A stretch of DNA of 64,000 nucleotides from Salibacterium halotolerans (GCF_900115625.1 NZ_FOXD01000010.1:1-64000); one strand, 5' to 3'. Shown: positions 27,414 through 35,787, numbered from the stretch's first letter. The notes: generated from the sequence alone by a model not told the origin. Numbers and translations are program-made.

Positions 27414-27785
27414 ATGGCATACGAATTGGACGGCATCGAACAGCTGGAAAAAGAAGAAGTAAAAGACATCAGCCAAAAAAATGAAAAGAATCCGATTGTG
27501 ATTGATGTACGGGAACCCTCGGAATACGTTGAAGGTCATATACCGGGAGTACCGCTTCTGCCGATGAACCAAGTCCCGGAAGTTATTGATCAGCTGGACA
27601 AAGACCAGGAGTATCTGCTCGTCTGCAGAAGTGGTAACCGGAGTCAGCATACAGCTCTGTATTTTAAAGACAACGGCATAGACAATGTAAAAAACTTCGC
27701 CGGCGGCATGCTCGCATGGGATGAAGACATGAACACCGGAATGGAAAACCCGGTACAGGATGATATAGAAAAGTTATACAAGTAG
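27414..27785 (+). CDS. Rhodanese-like domain protein
   Basis: This is a single rhodanese domain of 123 residues. IDVREPSEYVEGHIPGV and the active loop VCRSGNRS with Cys71 are visible. It probably carries or transfers sulfane sulfur in the cytoplasm. It follows the AI-2E gene by 30 bp and has its own AAAGGAG site. A strong terminator comes just after. Confidence 0.88.
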   Translation: MAYELDGIEQLEKEEVKDISQKNEKNPIVIDVREPSEYVEGHIPGVPLLPMNQVPEVIDQLDKDQEYLLVCRSGNRSQHTALYFKDNGIDNVKNFAGGMLAWDEDMNTGMENPVQDDIEKLYK

Positions 27786-27813
27786 AAAAAAGGCTCGAAC
27801 AGAGCCTTTTTTA
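27786..27813 (+). terminator. Terminator after the rhodanese gene
   Basis: AAAAAAGGCTC and GAGCCTTTTTT form a symmetric stem with loop GAACA and a T-run. Confidence 0.9.
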
Positions 27814-27848
27814 TAAAAAGACCTATAAGTAAAGGGTGCGGGGGAGAA

Positions 27849-28742
27849 ATGAAAAGAAATAGAGGAAGATTGTCCGGATGGTTGATGGTGGTTTGTTTCC
27901 TATTATGGCCGGCAGGAGAGGCGGATGCCCGCGCTTTGTTTCAGACGGATATAGAGGATGCCAAGCAGCAGGAAGATAGTGATGCAGAGGAGAACAGACT
28001 GCACCATGATTTGTACATAGACGGACAGCTCCAGACCTATGGGGGCTATCCGGTATTTGAAAACGGTATTTTGTATGTATCCATACAGGCGGCCGTACAG
28101 GTGATGAACGATAAAGAAGACATAGACAGCGATGTTCCATATGAAGGAGAATCGTCGTTTGATTTCCTCGAAGAACATGATTATATCGAAGAAGTGGATG
28201 GTCAGGAAGTGGTGAGAGTTTCCCAGCTGCAGGAACTCGGCATCCGGGCGGAATGGCTCGATAACCCCGGACGCCTGCATCTTGAAACCGCTGATCTTTT
28301 GACGGTTGGAAACATGCGTATCGGCGACTCGATGGAGGAAGTGAATGATCAACTCGATGTTGAATGGAAGACCGGATTCGGAAAAACCGCGGATTATATC
28401 GGTTTCCACGGGGACATGCATGAATTCACCTACACGAACCGTTTCGGCGAAGAACGGTCGGGAGAAGTACCAGATATGCAGATCGAAATAATAAATGACA
28501 ACGTAACCTATATGATTTTTTCTTCATCCGATTTTGAAACAGCAAGAGGGGCGGCGGTCGGCGATACGTTGTTTGACGTCCGCCGGCTTCATGGTTCCGA
28601 GTATGTTGAACAAACGATTGATGGCAAGATGGTCCGTATTTATCATGTGAATGACGGAAGTTTATGGTTTATTGCGAATCAGGAAGAGGAAGTGGAGCGC
28701 ATCGGCATCTGGGATTTTCAAATCGACGGGTATGAGAGATAA
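27849..28742 (+). CDS. Unrecognised secreted protein
   Basis: This 297-residue protein begins with a signal peptide (basic start, hydrophobic core, likely cleavage after DARA near residue 28). It then has an acidic domain, LHHDLYIDGQLQTYGGYPVFENGILYVSIQAAVQVM, that resembles the copper-amine-oxidase N-terminal-like stalk domain found in many Bacillus exoproteins. The second half, with GDTLFDVRRLHGSEY, looks like a stalk-linked sensing or peptidase-associated repeat. The acidic surface fits a halophile. Its role is unknown. Confidence 0.6.
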   Translation: MKRNRGRLSGWLMVVCFLLWPAGEADARALFQTDIEDAKQQEDSDAEENRLHHDLYIDGQLQTYGGYPVFENGILYVSIQAAVQVMNDKEDIDSDVPYEGESSFDFLEEHDYIEEVDGQEVVRVSQLQELGIRAEWLDNPGRLHLETADLLTVGNMRIGDSMEEVNDQLDVEWKTGFGKTADYIGFHGDMHEFTYTNRFGEERSGEVPDMQIEIINDNVTYMIFSSSDFETARGAAVGDTLFDVRRLHGSEYVEQTIDGKMVRIYHVNDGSLWFIANQEEEVERIGIWDFQIDGYER

Positions 28743-28830
28743 ACAGAGGTTTATTGTGAAGCAATCCGGGAAAAAGAATAAAAGAGAATGCTTACAAATT
28801 TAATCAAAGCATAAACCGGAGGTGTGGAAT

Positions 28831-29142
28831 ATGAAAAAACGCAGTCTGCTTATACCCTCAGTAGTCGCAGGCGCTGTCGGAACCGCCACTTATTTTTTGA
28901 CTGATGAGAAAAAGAGAGAAAAAGTAAAGGACGTTTCGAAACATACTGTAGCCAAATGGACTGGAAAGACAAAAGAAGATGAAGATTGGGAACTTAACGA
29001 AAAAGTAGGTCACTCCGAACCTTATGACTTTGAAGACAATGAAATGGTGGCAGAGGGTGCCATGCATTCTGTGCATCATTTTGACAAAGCGGAAGAAAAA
29101 GGGGAAGAACCGGTTCGAACAACTATAAAGGATAACGAATAG
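28831..29142 (+). CDS. Small YtxH-like anchored protein
   Basis: The protein has 103 residues. An N-terminal hydrophobic helix (MKKRSLLIPSVVAGAVGTATYFL) leads into TDEKKREKVKD, reminiscent of the YtxH pattern, then an acidic tail. I start at ATG 28831 after CCGGAGGTG; an upstream GTG at 28822 falls inside that site. Its function is unknown. It is followed by a terminator. Confidence 0.6.
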   Translation: MKKRSLLIPSVVAGAVGTATYFLTDEKKREKVKDVSKHTVAKWTGKTKEDEDWELNEKVGHSEPYDFEDNEMVAEGAMHSVHHFDKAEEKGEEPVRTTIKDNE

Positions 29143-29153
29143 AAAGAAGTCGT

Positions 29154-29195
29154 TACTGCTGTGCCGGAGTCAAAAACGGTACAGCAGTTTTTAAA
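29154..29195 (+). terminator. Terminator after the YtxH-like gene
   Basis: ACTGCTGTGCCG pairs with CGGTACAGCAGT (one mismatch), followed by TTTTT. Confidence 0.75.
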
Positions 29196-29499
29196 TGGGA
29201 AAACAGGCGGAGCTGTCCTGCTTTAAAAGGTTCCGGAAGATGGGGAAAACTAGTTTTTCCTTTGAACCCCGGAATGTTTGAAGTACAATGAAGAAGGGTC
29301 AATGGTTTTAACATAAGAAATGAACATAGTTCTTCCTGCCTATGCAGGAAATAAGAAAGTACGTATACATAATCTGCATGAAACAAAGCAGGAGTCATCC
29401 ATTAGATAACAACAACAGCATTTTCATTCTGCAATTGAAAAAGGCTTTGACAGACGGCAGGACGGCATACTCAGAAAGCAATAAGGTGGTGGATCTTCC
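29196..29499. other. Intergenic region before yitT-like gene
   Basis: There is no gene that I can support. It contains a short palindrome around AAAACTAGTTTT near 29247 and a CCTGCCTATGCAGG hairpin near 29336. AAGGTGG at 29482-29488 is the ribosome site of the next gene. Confidence 0.35.
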
Positions 29500-30348
29500 A
29501 TGATTACAAGAAATTCAACATTACTGAAAGAATTACAGAAAGTTGTAATCATCGTTATTTCCACCTTGGTCATGGCCGTTGGTTTGAACATGTTTTTGAT
29601 ACCGGCGGATGTCTTTTCAAACGGTGCGACAGGTGTTGCACAGCTGCTGGCAGCGCTTCTGCCTCCGCTTTCCACAGGTGCCTACCTGCTGCTCGTCAAT
29701 ATTCCCATCGCTCTTTTGGGATGGTTCAAGGTAGGAAAACTGTTTACTTTTTACAGCTTTCTCCATGTTGCTCTGACGACGTTTTTTCTTGAAATCGTAC
29801 CGGTGACTGGATTATCGGAAGACATTCTACTCAATGCGGTATTCGGAGGAGTTATTACAGCCATGGGAGCGGCACTTCCGTTGAAATGGGGCGCTTCGGC
29901 GGGTGGTCTTGATATTATAGCGCTTGTGCTTGCGCGGTTTAGTGACCGGCCGGTCGGCACGTACTTTTTCCTGTTGAATGGAATTATTGTTCTGACAGCC
30001 GGTCTGGTATTTAACTGGGAAAGCGCGCTTTACACGCTGCTGGCGGTGTATGTGAGTTCCAGGGTGATTGATACGATCCACACGCGTCACGTTAAAGTGA
30101 CAGCCATGATCGTGACAAAACAGCCGGATATTCTCCGTGAAGCCATTCATCAGCATATTACCCGCGGTATTACAAGAATTCCGGCTAAAGGTGGATATGA
30201 CTACAGTGAAAAAGAAGTATTAATGATTGTTATTACGAGATATGAGCTTTATGCGCTCCGGGAAGTCATTGAAGAAGTGGATCCGGATGCCTTCACCAAC
30301 ATTGTAACGACAGCCGGCATCTTTGGCATGTTCCGCAAGAATGATTAA
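29500..30348 (+). CDS. YitT family membrane protein (DUF161/DUF2179)
   Basis: This 282-residue protein has about five to six N-terminal helices (VFSNGATGVAQLL and LKWGASAGGLDIIALVLARF are family marks) and a C-terminal soluble DUF2179 domain (about 210-280, ITRGITRIPAKGGYDYSEKEVLMIV). The family is widespread in Bacillota and without known substrate. It is a single gene, convergent with azlD. Confidence 0.85.
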   Translation: MITRNSTLLKELQKVVIIVISTLVMAVGLNMFLIPADVFSNGATGVAQLLAALLPPLSTGAYLLLVNIPIALLGWFKVGKLFTFYSFLHVALTTFFLEIVPVTGLSEDILLNAVFGGVITAMGAALPLKWGASAGGLDIIALVLARFSDRPVGTYFFLLNGIIVLTAGLVFNWESALYTLLAVYVSSRVIDTIHTRHVKVTAMIVTKQPDILREAIHQHITRGITRIPAKGGYDYSEKEVLMIVITRYELYALREVIEEVDPDAFTNIVTTAGIFGMFRKND

Positions 30349-30358
30349 CGCGCTTCAT

Positions 30359-30664
30359 TCAAAACAGCGGAGTGATCAATGTCAGCACCGCGATGGAGCC
30401 GAGTACGACGACAATCAACCCGCCTCCTAAAAGAGAGAACAAAAACGCCGCAGCAATACCGGTAATGCCGAAGAGTGGATTATCATGGATGAAAACGGCA
30501 CCCGGAAAAATAAGGGCTCCGAGCGCAGCATAAGGCACATTTTTCAGAATCCCTTCTATCTTAGGAGGGATTTTTTCCGTTCGGAAAAATAGAAACGGAA
30601 GCATTCGTGGAATGTAGGTAACGAGTGCCATCCCAATTATAATGATTATCATCTGCTGAGACAT
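30359..30664 (-). CDS. azlD: Branched-chain amino acid exporter small subunit AzlD
   Basis: This is a 101-residue protein with three to four helices and the start MGMALVTYIPRMLPFLFF typical of AzlD. It partners AzlC in export of branched-chain amino acids or analogues. It begins exactly after the azlC stop codon. The pair is divergent from a cupin regulator. Confidence 0.88.
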   Translation of the reverse strand: MSQQMIIIIIGMALVTYIPRMLPFLFFRTEKIPPKIEGILKNVPYAALGALIFPGAVFIHDNPLFGITGIAAAFLFSLLGGGLIVVVLGSIAVLTLITPLF

Positions 30665-31402
30665 TTACGCGCCCTCCTTTTCATTCTGCGTTTTTTCGAG
30701 TGAGTGCGGTGCAGCCCACTCTATAAATCCTGCGGACAGAATGACCGACAGGATAAGAGACCAGCCTTCAGCCAGCCATAACGAAAAGAGACTGTTCATG
30801 ACCGCTGCCGAGCAGGCGAGATAAATAACTTTGCGGTGTTTTTTCAGTGAAGGGGTCAATAGGGCGATGAACAGCGCATACAGAGCGAAGGTTAAGCTTT
30901 GCTGCAGAATAGAAGGAAGCAGATCACCGATGCTGTGTCCAGCTACCGAAAAAGACGCCCAGCTCACGTAGGAAATCAAAAAAACTCCGTAAATATAAGC
31001 GGAGCTGATGGTTCCTTCTTTCATGGACGTAACAGCAAAGACTTCATCCGTAATACCGAAAGCGTAACCGGCTTTTTGTAAAGGACGGCCGGGAAGCGTC
31101 TTTTCGTTTAAAGAGGCACTCATAAGAAAATGCCGGATGTTGACGATAAAGGTGGTAAAAATGATTTCAAACGCTCCGGTACCTGCGGCAAGAAGACTGA
31201 GTGCCATGTACTGGGCGGCGCCGGCAAATACAAAAAGACTCATCAGAAGCGTTTCGACGCTCGTCAAATGCACAGTTTGTGCGATAAAACCAAACGTTAT
31301 GGCAGCGGGAATATACCCAAGCGCAATGGATGATCCATCTTTCAAGCCGAATACAAAGGGATGGGAGGAGCCGGACAGGGACAATTCTTTCAACAAAGGC
31401 AC
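30665..31402 (-). CDS. azlC: Branched-chain amino acid exporter large subunit AzlC
   Basis: The protein has 245 residues. GSSIALGYIPAAITFGFIAQ and FAGAAQYMALSLLAAGTG are the AzlC family signature, with about six to seven helices. It makes the permease together with AzlD. The start is preceded by a ribosome site AGAAAGGG. A perfect palindrome lies about 80 bp upstream, in the shared divergent promoter region. Confidence 0.9.
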   Translation of the reverse strand: MPLLKELSLSGSSHPFVFGLKDGSSIALGYIPAAITFGFIAQTVHLTSVETLLMSLFVFAGAAQYMALSLLAAGTGAFEIIFTTFIVNIRHFLMSASLNEKTLPGRPLQKAGYAFGITDEVFAVTSMKEGTISSAYIYGVFLISYVSWASFSVAGHSIGDLLPSILQQSLTFALYALFIALLTPSLKKHRKVIYLACSAAVMNSLFSLWLAEGWSLILSVILSAGFIEWAAPHSLEKTQNEKEGA

Positions 31403-31479
31403 CCTTTCTGTAACATGAAAACTTCTGTTCTACAGTTAAAAAGCTGTGTAGCGTCCATTGTTTTATTATAGTATAATTA

Positions 31480-31499
31480 TTGTATGTTATAACATACAA
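31480..31499. promoter_or_regulatory. Perfect 20-bp palindrome in the azlC/regulator divergent promoter
   Basis: TTGTATGTTATAACATACAA is a fully symmetric 20-bp sequence. TATAAT at 31472-31477 (plus strand) and ATTATA at 31465-31470 (TATAAT on minus) lie just beside it, so a bound repressor could block both directions. The most likely protein is the XRE-cupin regulator encoded at 31518. Confidence 0.75.
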
Positions 31500-31517
31500 A
31501 ACGTCAAGGTGGTGCAG

Positions 31518-32075
31518 ATGGAAAAGAATCAGCTTAATGCTCATATCGGCAATAAACTCCGGGAGATCCGGAACAGCAAAGGATTCAGTCTTGATGAAAC
31601 AGCAGAGAGGACGGGGGTCAGTAAACCCATGCTCGGTCAGATGGAACGTGGGGTTTCCAATCCAACTGTAGGAACGCTGTGGAAAATAGCGGACGGTCTG
31701 CAGGTTCCTTTTACAACCTTCGTGGAAGTGGAACGCCCGTCCGCTGCAAAAGTCAGTTTTGATGAATTGAAAACGCTGAAAGGGGAACAGGGAGGCTTCC
31801 AGGTGAAACCTGTGTTTTCCAAAGGCAGCCACACCCCGTTTGAAGCGTTCTACGTCGATTTGGGGCCGGAATGTCGATACGACTCCAATGCCCACCAGGA
31901 AGGAGTGGAGGAGTACATTTTCATGTATCATGGAGAGATTCAGGTTGCTGCCGGCAGCGAAACATTCCTGCTCAAAGAAGGGGATGCTCTTCGTTTTGAA
32001 GCGGACCGGGACCACGGTTATATTAACGAAACGAAAGAAACGGCGCGTTTTATGATGATTATCTACTATTCGTGA
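31518..32075 (+). CDS. XRE-family regulator with C-terminal cupin
   Basis: The regulator has 185 residues. The XRE HTH covers about 8-65 (LREIRNSKGFSLDETAERTGVSKPMLGQMERG), and the cupin sensor about 100-183 (HQEGVEEYIFMYHGEIQV). I start at ATG 31518 after AAGGTGGTG; the frame runs 60 bases further up, across the operator. It is divergent from azlCD, which it probably controls in response to an amino-acid-related ligand. Family members such as these often regulate amino acid export. Confidence 0.87.
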   Translation: MEKNQLNAHIGNKLREIRNSKGFSLDETAERTGVSKPMLGQMERGVSNPTVGTLWKIADGLQVPFTTFVEVERPSAAKVSFDELKTLKGEQGGFQVKPVFSKGSHTPFEAFYVDLGPECRYDSNAHQEGVEEYIFMYHGEIQVAAGSETFLLKEGDALRFEADRDHGYINETKETARFMMIIYYS

Positions 32076-32087
32076 TACTTATTCCTG

Positions 32088-32540
32088 CTAGAAACGAAAC
32101 CCGTACCGCTTGGACACGACATCATAAAATCCGAGCGAATTGTACAGCGCTTTGGTTGCTGCATTGCTGACGCCTGTTTCCAGTTCAATGCCTTTAATGC
32201 CCTGATTTTCGGCCCAGTATATGATTTTGAGAAGAAGATTTTTGGCAATGCCCTGATTGCGGTGTTCCTTATGTACAAACAAATCATTCAACCATATATA
32301 CCAGCCGCCTTTCTCAAGAGATATGCCGAGGTTGAAAAAAGCAGCGCCAACGACATCCCCGTCCAATTCAGCGACAAAAATATGGGCCCCGGAGTGTTCC
32401 TCCAGGGTAAGATGGATGGATTTTTTCAACAATTCATAGGCGTTATCCCGTCCGATGGAAGCCATCTGCTCCATTAACAGGTCCGCCACTTTTTCGCGGA
32501 GACTTTCCGGTGCGTTTTTAGGAATTTCGTAAATGTTCAT
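32088..32540 (-). CDS. GNAT family N-acetyltransferase
   Basis: This 150-residue protein carries the GNAT acetyl-CoA site HKEHRNQGIAKNLLLK and the later GIELETGVSNAATKALYNSLGF. The acceptor is unknown. It converges on the XRE-cupin gene with 12 bp between them and is 26 bp after the HAD gene, so those two may be co-transcribed. Confidence 0.85.
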   Translation of the reverse strand: MNIYEIPKNAPESLREKVADLLMEQMASIGRDNAYELLKKSIHLTLEEHSGAHIFVAELDGDVVGAAFFNLGISLEKGGWYIWLNDLFVHKEHRNQGIAKNLLLKIIYWAENQGIKGIELETGVSNAATKALYNSLGFYDVVSKRYGFRF

Positions 32541-32566
32541 AGGTCTGGTTTCCTCCCCTGCCTTTG

Positions 32567-33403
32567 TTATTTCTGTTTTTCATATTTTTTCATGCTTTTT
32601 AATTGAAGTCGTTCTTCCAGATAAACAGCGATGCCTTCTTCTTCATTGCTCCATGTCACTTCCGACGCTGCCTGTTTCGCTTCAGGGGAAGCATTTCCCA
32701 TCGCAACGCCGCTGCCTGCTTCAAGGAGCATTTCAATGTCGTTATCTTCGTCACCGAAAGCAATCACATGATTCAGCGTCAATCCGCAGTAGTCCGCCAC
32801 TTTTTCCAGGCCGGCCGCTTTATTGTTACCGGTGCTTATAATCTCTATCATGTGATGCGGCGCTCCCCAGGATCGTTGTTCAATCCCCTGTGCATGTTCT
32901 CCGGATATGAGATTCCGCAGTTCTTCGGCATGCTCCAGCTTAGGATAGACAAGCAGGGAGGTGGGCCCGCTTCTAAGCAGGGTCTTCAGGTCACCGCACG
33001 CTGAAGGGTCTTTATGGAGAGCGAACATATCCAGAAAGGTCTCATCGTAATCATGAAGAAACACATCATCCACCACTTCCGCCATCATATTATTCACCTG
33101 GAAAGCTTTACACGTATCAATAATGGTTTTTGCTGTTTCCAGATCGAGCGGAGAATGATAGGTGTGGAAGGAAGAATCTCCCGGATGATGGACATACGCC
33201 CCGTTGAAATTAACGATAGGAGTGTCCAGGCCGAGCTGCTGGTAATACATCTTACTGGCCCGGTAAGGCCTTCCTGTCGCAATCGCAACAGCATGCCCCA
33301 TTTTCTTTGCTTCCTGGAGCGTTTTGTACGTTCTCGTCGAGATGGTTTTGTCCTCTTTCAACAGAGTTCCGTCTAAGTCCAGTACAATTAAGTGTTTGTC
33401 CAT
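32567..33403 (-). CDS. Cof-type HAD-superfamily phosphatase
   Basis: The phosphatase has 278 residues. Motif I is LDLDGTLL with the two Asp (9 and 11), motif II lies in the ATGRPY stretch, and motif IV is AFGDEDNDIEML. The C2B-type cap sits between. It probably dephosphorylates sugar phosphates or flavin-related metabolites; specificity cannot be read. It is upstream of the GNAT gene on the same strand. Confidence 0.88.
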   Translation of the reverse strand: MDKHLIVLDLDGTLLKEDKTISTRTYKTLQEAKKMGHAVAIATGRPYRASKMYYQQLGLDTPIVNFNGAYVHHPGDSSFHTYHSPLDLETAKTIIDTCKAFQVNNMMAEVVDDVFLHDYDETFLDMFALHKDPSACGDLKTLLRSGPTSLLVYPKLEHAEELRNLISGEHAQGIEQRSWGAPHHMIEIISTGNNKAAGLEKVADYCGLTLNHVIAFGDEDNDIEMLLEAGSGVAMGNASPEAKQAASEVTWSNEEEGIAVYLEERLQLKSMKKYEKQK

Positions 33404-33618
33404 GGCGTTGAACCTCGCCTTTCTGTCAGGAAGTCAGTGCTGCTTCAAGTTTGTTCATTAGATTGTAAGAAATGACGCAAAACTTTACAATGGATAATGA
33501 GTATAATCCGGTTCAAATATGCTAATATGATGAAAAGAGTGTGCGTATCCTATTTTACTTCAGCTGGCGTTGAAATGAAAGTTTCTGCTTGAAATGAAAA
33601 TGAAGGAGGTGGACGGTC

Positions 33619-34545
33619 ATCGCGGATTTTTTTTCGACCTACTCTTTTCGTGCGTTATGGACACCGGAACTGATTGTTGTTCTTCTTTTTACAGCCCTCA
33701 TTTATTACGGCATAACCTTTAAAAAAAGGAGTACCCTTGAAGAAGCGGACAAGGTTCCGGTCCGCCGGAATATATATTTTGTGCTCGGTTTGGCTGCTTT
33801 GTATTTCGGCTGGGGCAGTCCATTGTATGTGGCGGGTCATTCCATTATTACACTCCACATGACGCAGATGGTGTTCGCTTATTTTGCCGCGGTACCGCTG
33901 TTTATTCTGGCGCTGCCAAAACCACTCGTGCAGTCAGTCATGGATACGTGGCAGAGGAAAGCGGAATGGACCTACCGTATTATTATGAATCCGATTATCG
34001 GATTAATTACATTTAATGCGTTATTTTCTTTTTATCACATTCCGGTCGTTTTTGATGAAGTGATGCAGGCACCGGTGCTTCACAGCCTTTATCAGGGAGC
34101 GTTGTTCGCGTCCGCATGGCTGATGTGGTGGCATATGCTTTCGCCGCTTCCATCCGGATATAAGCTTCCGGACCTGCGCCGTATTGTCTATATTTTTGCA
34201 AACGGTATCCTCATCACCCCGGCCTGCGCCATGATTATATTTGCAGGCAGCCCGCTTTATGAGACGTACACCAATCCTGCCGTATGGTCGGAAGTGATGG
34301 CTTATTGTCTGCCGCCGGGCACTTCTCCGCCGACGTCGATGATGAATGATGGGACAGGCACAATGTCGTTTCTGGATGCCCATTCCGACCAGCAGCTGGC
34401 CGGAGTGGTAATGAAAATATCGCAGGAATTAGTATATGTCACCACCATCGGATACGTGTTTAAACAGTGGCTCGCCAAAGAACAGCCGAAAGAAGGGGAA
34501 TGGACCATCAGTGATATTCCCACCGATGCTGATCGTTTAAAATAA
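33619..34545 (+). CDS. ctaG: Cytochrome c oxidase assembly factor CtaG, start codon atypical
   Basis: CtaG of Bacillus delivers copper for caa3 oxidase maturation. The membrane protein has about seven helices. Homology to the family begins well before the first ordinary start codon (GTG 33781): the frame reads FFSTYSFRALWTPELIVVLL from about 33628. A strong AAGGAGGTGG lies at 33602-33611, and the only codon at the right spacing is ATC 33619, which I use as start (309 residues). A T8 run at 33627-33634 could also hide a one-base slip joining an ATG frame at 33600. It is first in a row with sco and the TGA-containing lipoprotein gene. Confidence 0.8.
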   Translation: MADFFSTYSFRALWTPELIVVLLFTALIYYGITFKKRSTLEEADKVPVRRNIYFVLGLAALYFGWGSPLYVAGHSIITLHMTQMVFAYFAAVPLFILALPKPLVQSVMDTWQRKAEWTYRIIMNPIIGLITFNALFSFYHIPVVFDEVMQAPVLHSLYQGALFASAWLMWWHMLSPLPSGYKLPDLRRIVYIFANGILITPACAMIIFAGSPLYETYTNPAVWSEVMAYCLPPGTSPPTSMMNDGTGTMSFLDAHSDQQLAGVVMKISQELVYVTTIGYVFKQWLAKEQPKEGEWTISDIPTDADRLK

Positions 34546-34570
34546 CAGGATGTGAAAGAAGGGTGAAGCA

Positions 34571-35197
34571 ATGAAGCGGATCATGCTTTTGGCAGGTGCG
34601 GGTTTGCTGTTCGCGGTTCTCGGCGGCTGCGGCTGGCTGTATCAGATCGGTCAGTCCCAGAGCCCGCAGAATGGGACGGACCTTACGAACGCGGATCTTT
34701 CTCTCCCGTCATTTGAGTATACAAACCAAAACGGGGAAACAGTGAGCCGCCAGGACCTCGAGGGGGAGTATGTTATTGCGGACATGATTTTCACAAACTG
34801 CCCGACCGTCTGTACTATCATGACTCCGAATATGCTGAATCTGCAGGGGCAGATAGAAAAGGCCGGTCTTGATAATGTGAGACTGGTTTCGTTCACCGTC
34901 GACCCGGATCGTGATGATCCCGGGACATTGAAAGAATACGGGCAAAATTACGGAGCGGATTTCAGCAGCTGGGATTTTCTCACCGGGTATTCTCTACAGG
35001 AGATTAAACAATTGTCCACGACAACATTCAAAAGTGCACTGAATCAGGATACAGGGGATCAAAACATTATACACGCCACCGCCTTTTTCCTCATTGACCC
35101 CGAAGGCAATGTCATAAGAAAATACGATGGTCTGGAAAATGACACAGAACCTATTCTAAATGACCTGCAGCGCCTGACTGCAGGACAGGATTCATAA
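34571..35197 (+). CDS. SCO1/SenC family copper chaperone lipoprotein
   Basis: The chaperone has 208 residues. The lipobox LGGC puts the lipid on Cys20. The copper/redox motif is CPTVC (Cys77 and Cys81), with the third ligand His in NIIHATAFFLID near 167, and VDPDRDDPGTLKEY lies between. Sco proteins insert copper into the CuA site of cytochrome oxidase on the outer face of the membrane. The gene is 25 bp after ctaG, which fits that role, and 24 bp before the redoxin gene. Confidence 0.92.
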   Translation: MKRIMLLAGAGLLFAVLGGCGWLYQIGQSQSPQNGTDLTNADLSLPSFEYTNQNGETVSRQDLEGEYVIADMIFTNCPTVCTIMTPNMLNLQGQIEKAGLDNVRLVSFTVDPDRDDPGTLKEYGQNYGADFSSWDFLTGYSLQEIKQLSTTTFKSALNQDTGDQNIIHATAFFLIDPEGNVIRKYDGLENDTEPILNDLQRLTAGQDS

Positions 35198-35221
35198 GTA
35201 ATGAGAGGAGGTGCGGACCTC

Positions 35222-35728
35222 ATGCAGTCAATGATGAAATATTTAGGCCTTCTTATTCTGGCGGCAGCGGCTGTTTTCACCGCTTCGGCATGCGGACAGG
35301 AAGAAAGCGCAGGGGACATGGTGCTCGATAACGAAAACTGGGAATCTGTTAATCTGGCGGATAAAGATCAGCCATCTGTCCTTTTTCATTTCACCGGTGT
35401 CAATTGAAGCCACTGTGTGTCGCAGCTCGTGCAGCTGCAGGAGAATATGGGATTATTTGAAGAAATGGAAGCTGATATTTATTCCATCAGCAATGATTCC
35501 CCAGAAGCCCACAAAGAATTAAAAGAACAGATGGGATTCACCTTTACGATGTTGTCGGATCCTTCTCTTCACGTTATAGAAAAGGCTGAAATGGCCGGTG
35601 AGGGCATGTCGGTCAGGGGATACTCGGTCTTTAATGAAGACGGGGAGCTTATTACATCCGAAGAAGATGACTTATGGGGAACGAATATCGAAAGCACAGC
35701 TGAAAAAATAAAGAGTGCCCTAAATTAA
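35222..35728 (+). CDS. Thioredoxin-fold lipoprotein with in-frame TGA at the redox site (candidate selenoprotein)
   Basis: The frame is 169 codons, broken only by TGA at 35405-35407. ATG 35222 follows AGGAGGTG. The signal peptide ends in a lipobox SAC (Cys20). After a beta strand VLFHFTGVN comes TGA (codon 62), then SHC, so the motif is U-x-x-C with Cys65. The 106 codons downstream are open and show normal redoxin sequence (FTFTMLSDPSLHVIEKAEMAG, then RGYSVFNEDGEL). A hairpin follows the TGA. The simplest reading is a selenocysteine replacing the attacking Cys of a CxxC redoxin. A Cys-to-stop mutation is the alternative. The neighbours ctaG and sco suggest a role in reducing copper-site proteins outside the membrane. 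Confidence 0.7.
35422..35438 (+). promoter_or_regulatory. Candidate bacterial SECIS hairpin
   Basis: GCAGCT at 35422-35427 pairs with AGCTGC at 35433-35438, leaving the loop CGTGC. The loop begins 21 bases after the TGA and has G as its second base, which agrees with general rules for bacterial SECIS elements. The stem is short (6 bp), and no experimental support is available. Confidence 0.5.
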
Positions 35729-35733
35729 ACGAA

Positions 35734-35764
35734 GCTGGTCCCGGAACACGGGGCCGGCTTTTTT
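35734..35764 (+). terminator. Terminator after the redoxin gene
   Basis: GCTGGTCCCG and CGGGGCCGGC form a 10-bp stem including two G-T pairs, loop GAACA, followed by a T-run. Confidence 0.8.
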
Positions 35765-35787
35765 ATTTGCATGAACTCCTTTTCCTA

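Noticed and set aside
35201-35407. Treating the redoxin as two separate small genes split at the TGA
   Set aside because: Signal peptide and first strand would be on one and the rest of the fold on the other, in the same frame; a read-through selenocysteine codon, or less likely a nonsense mutation, explains this better.
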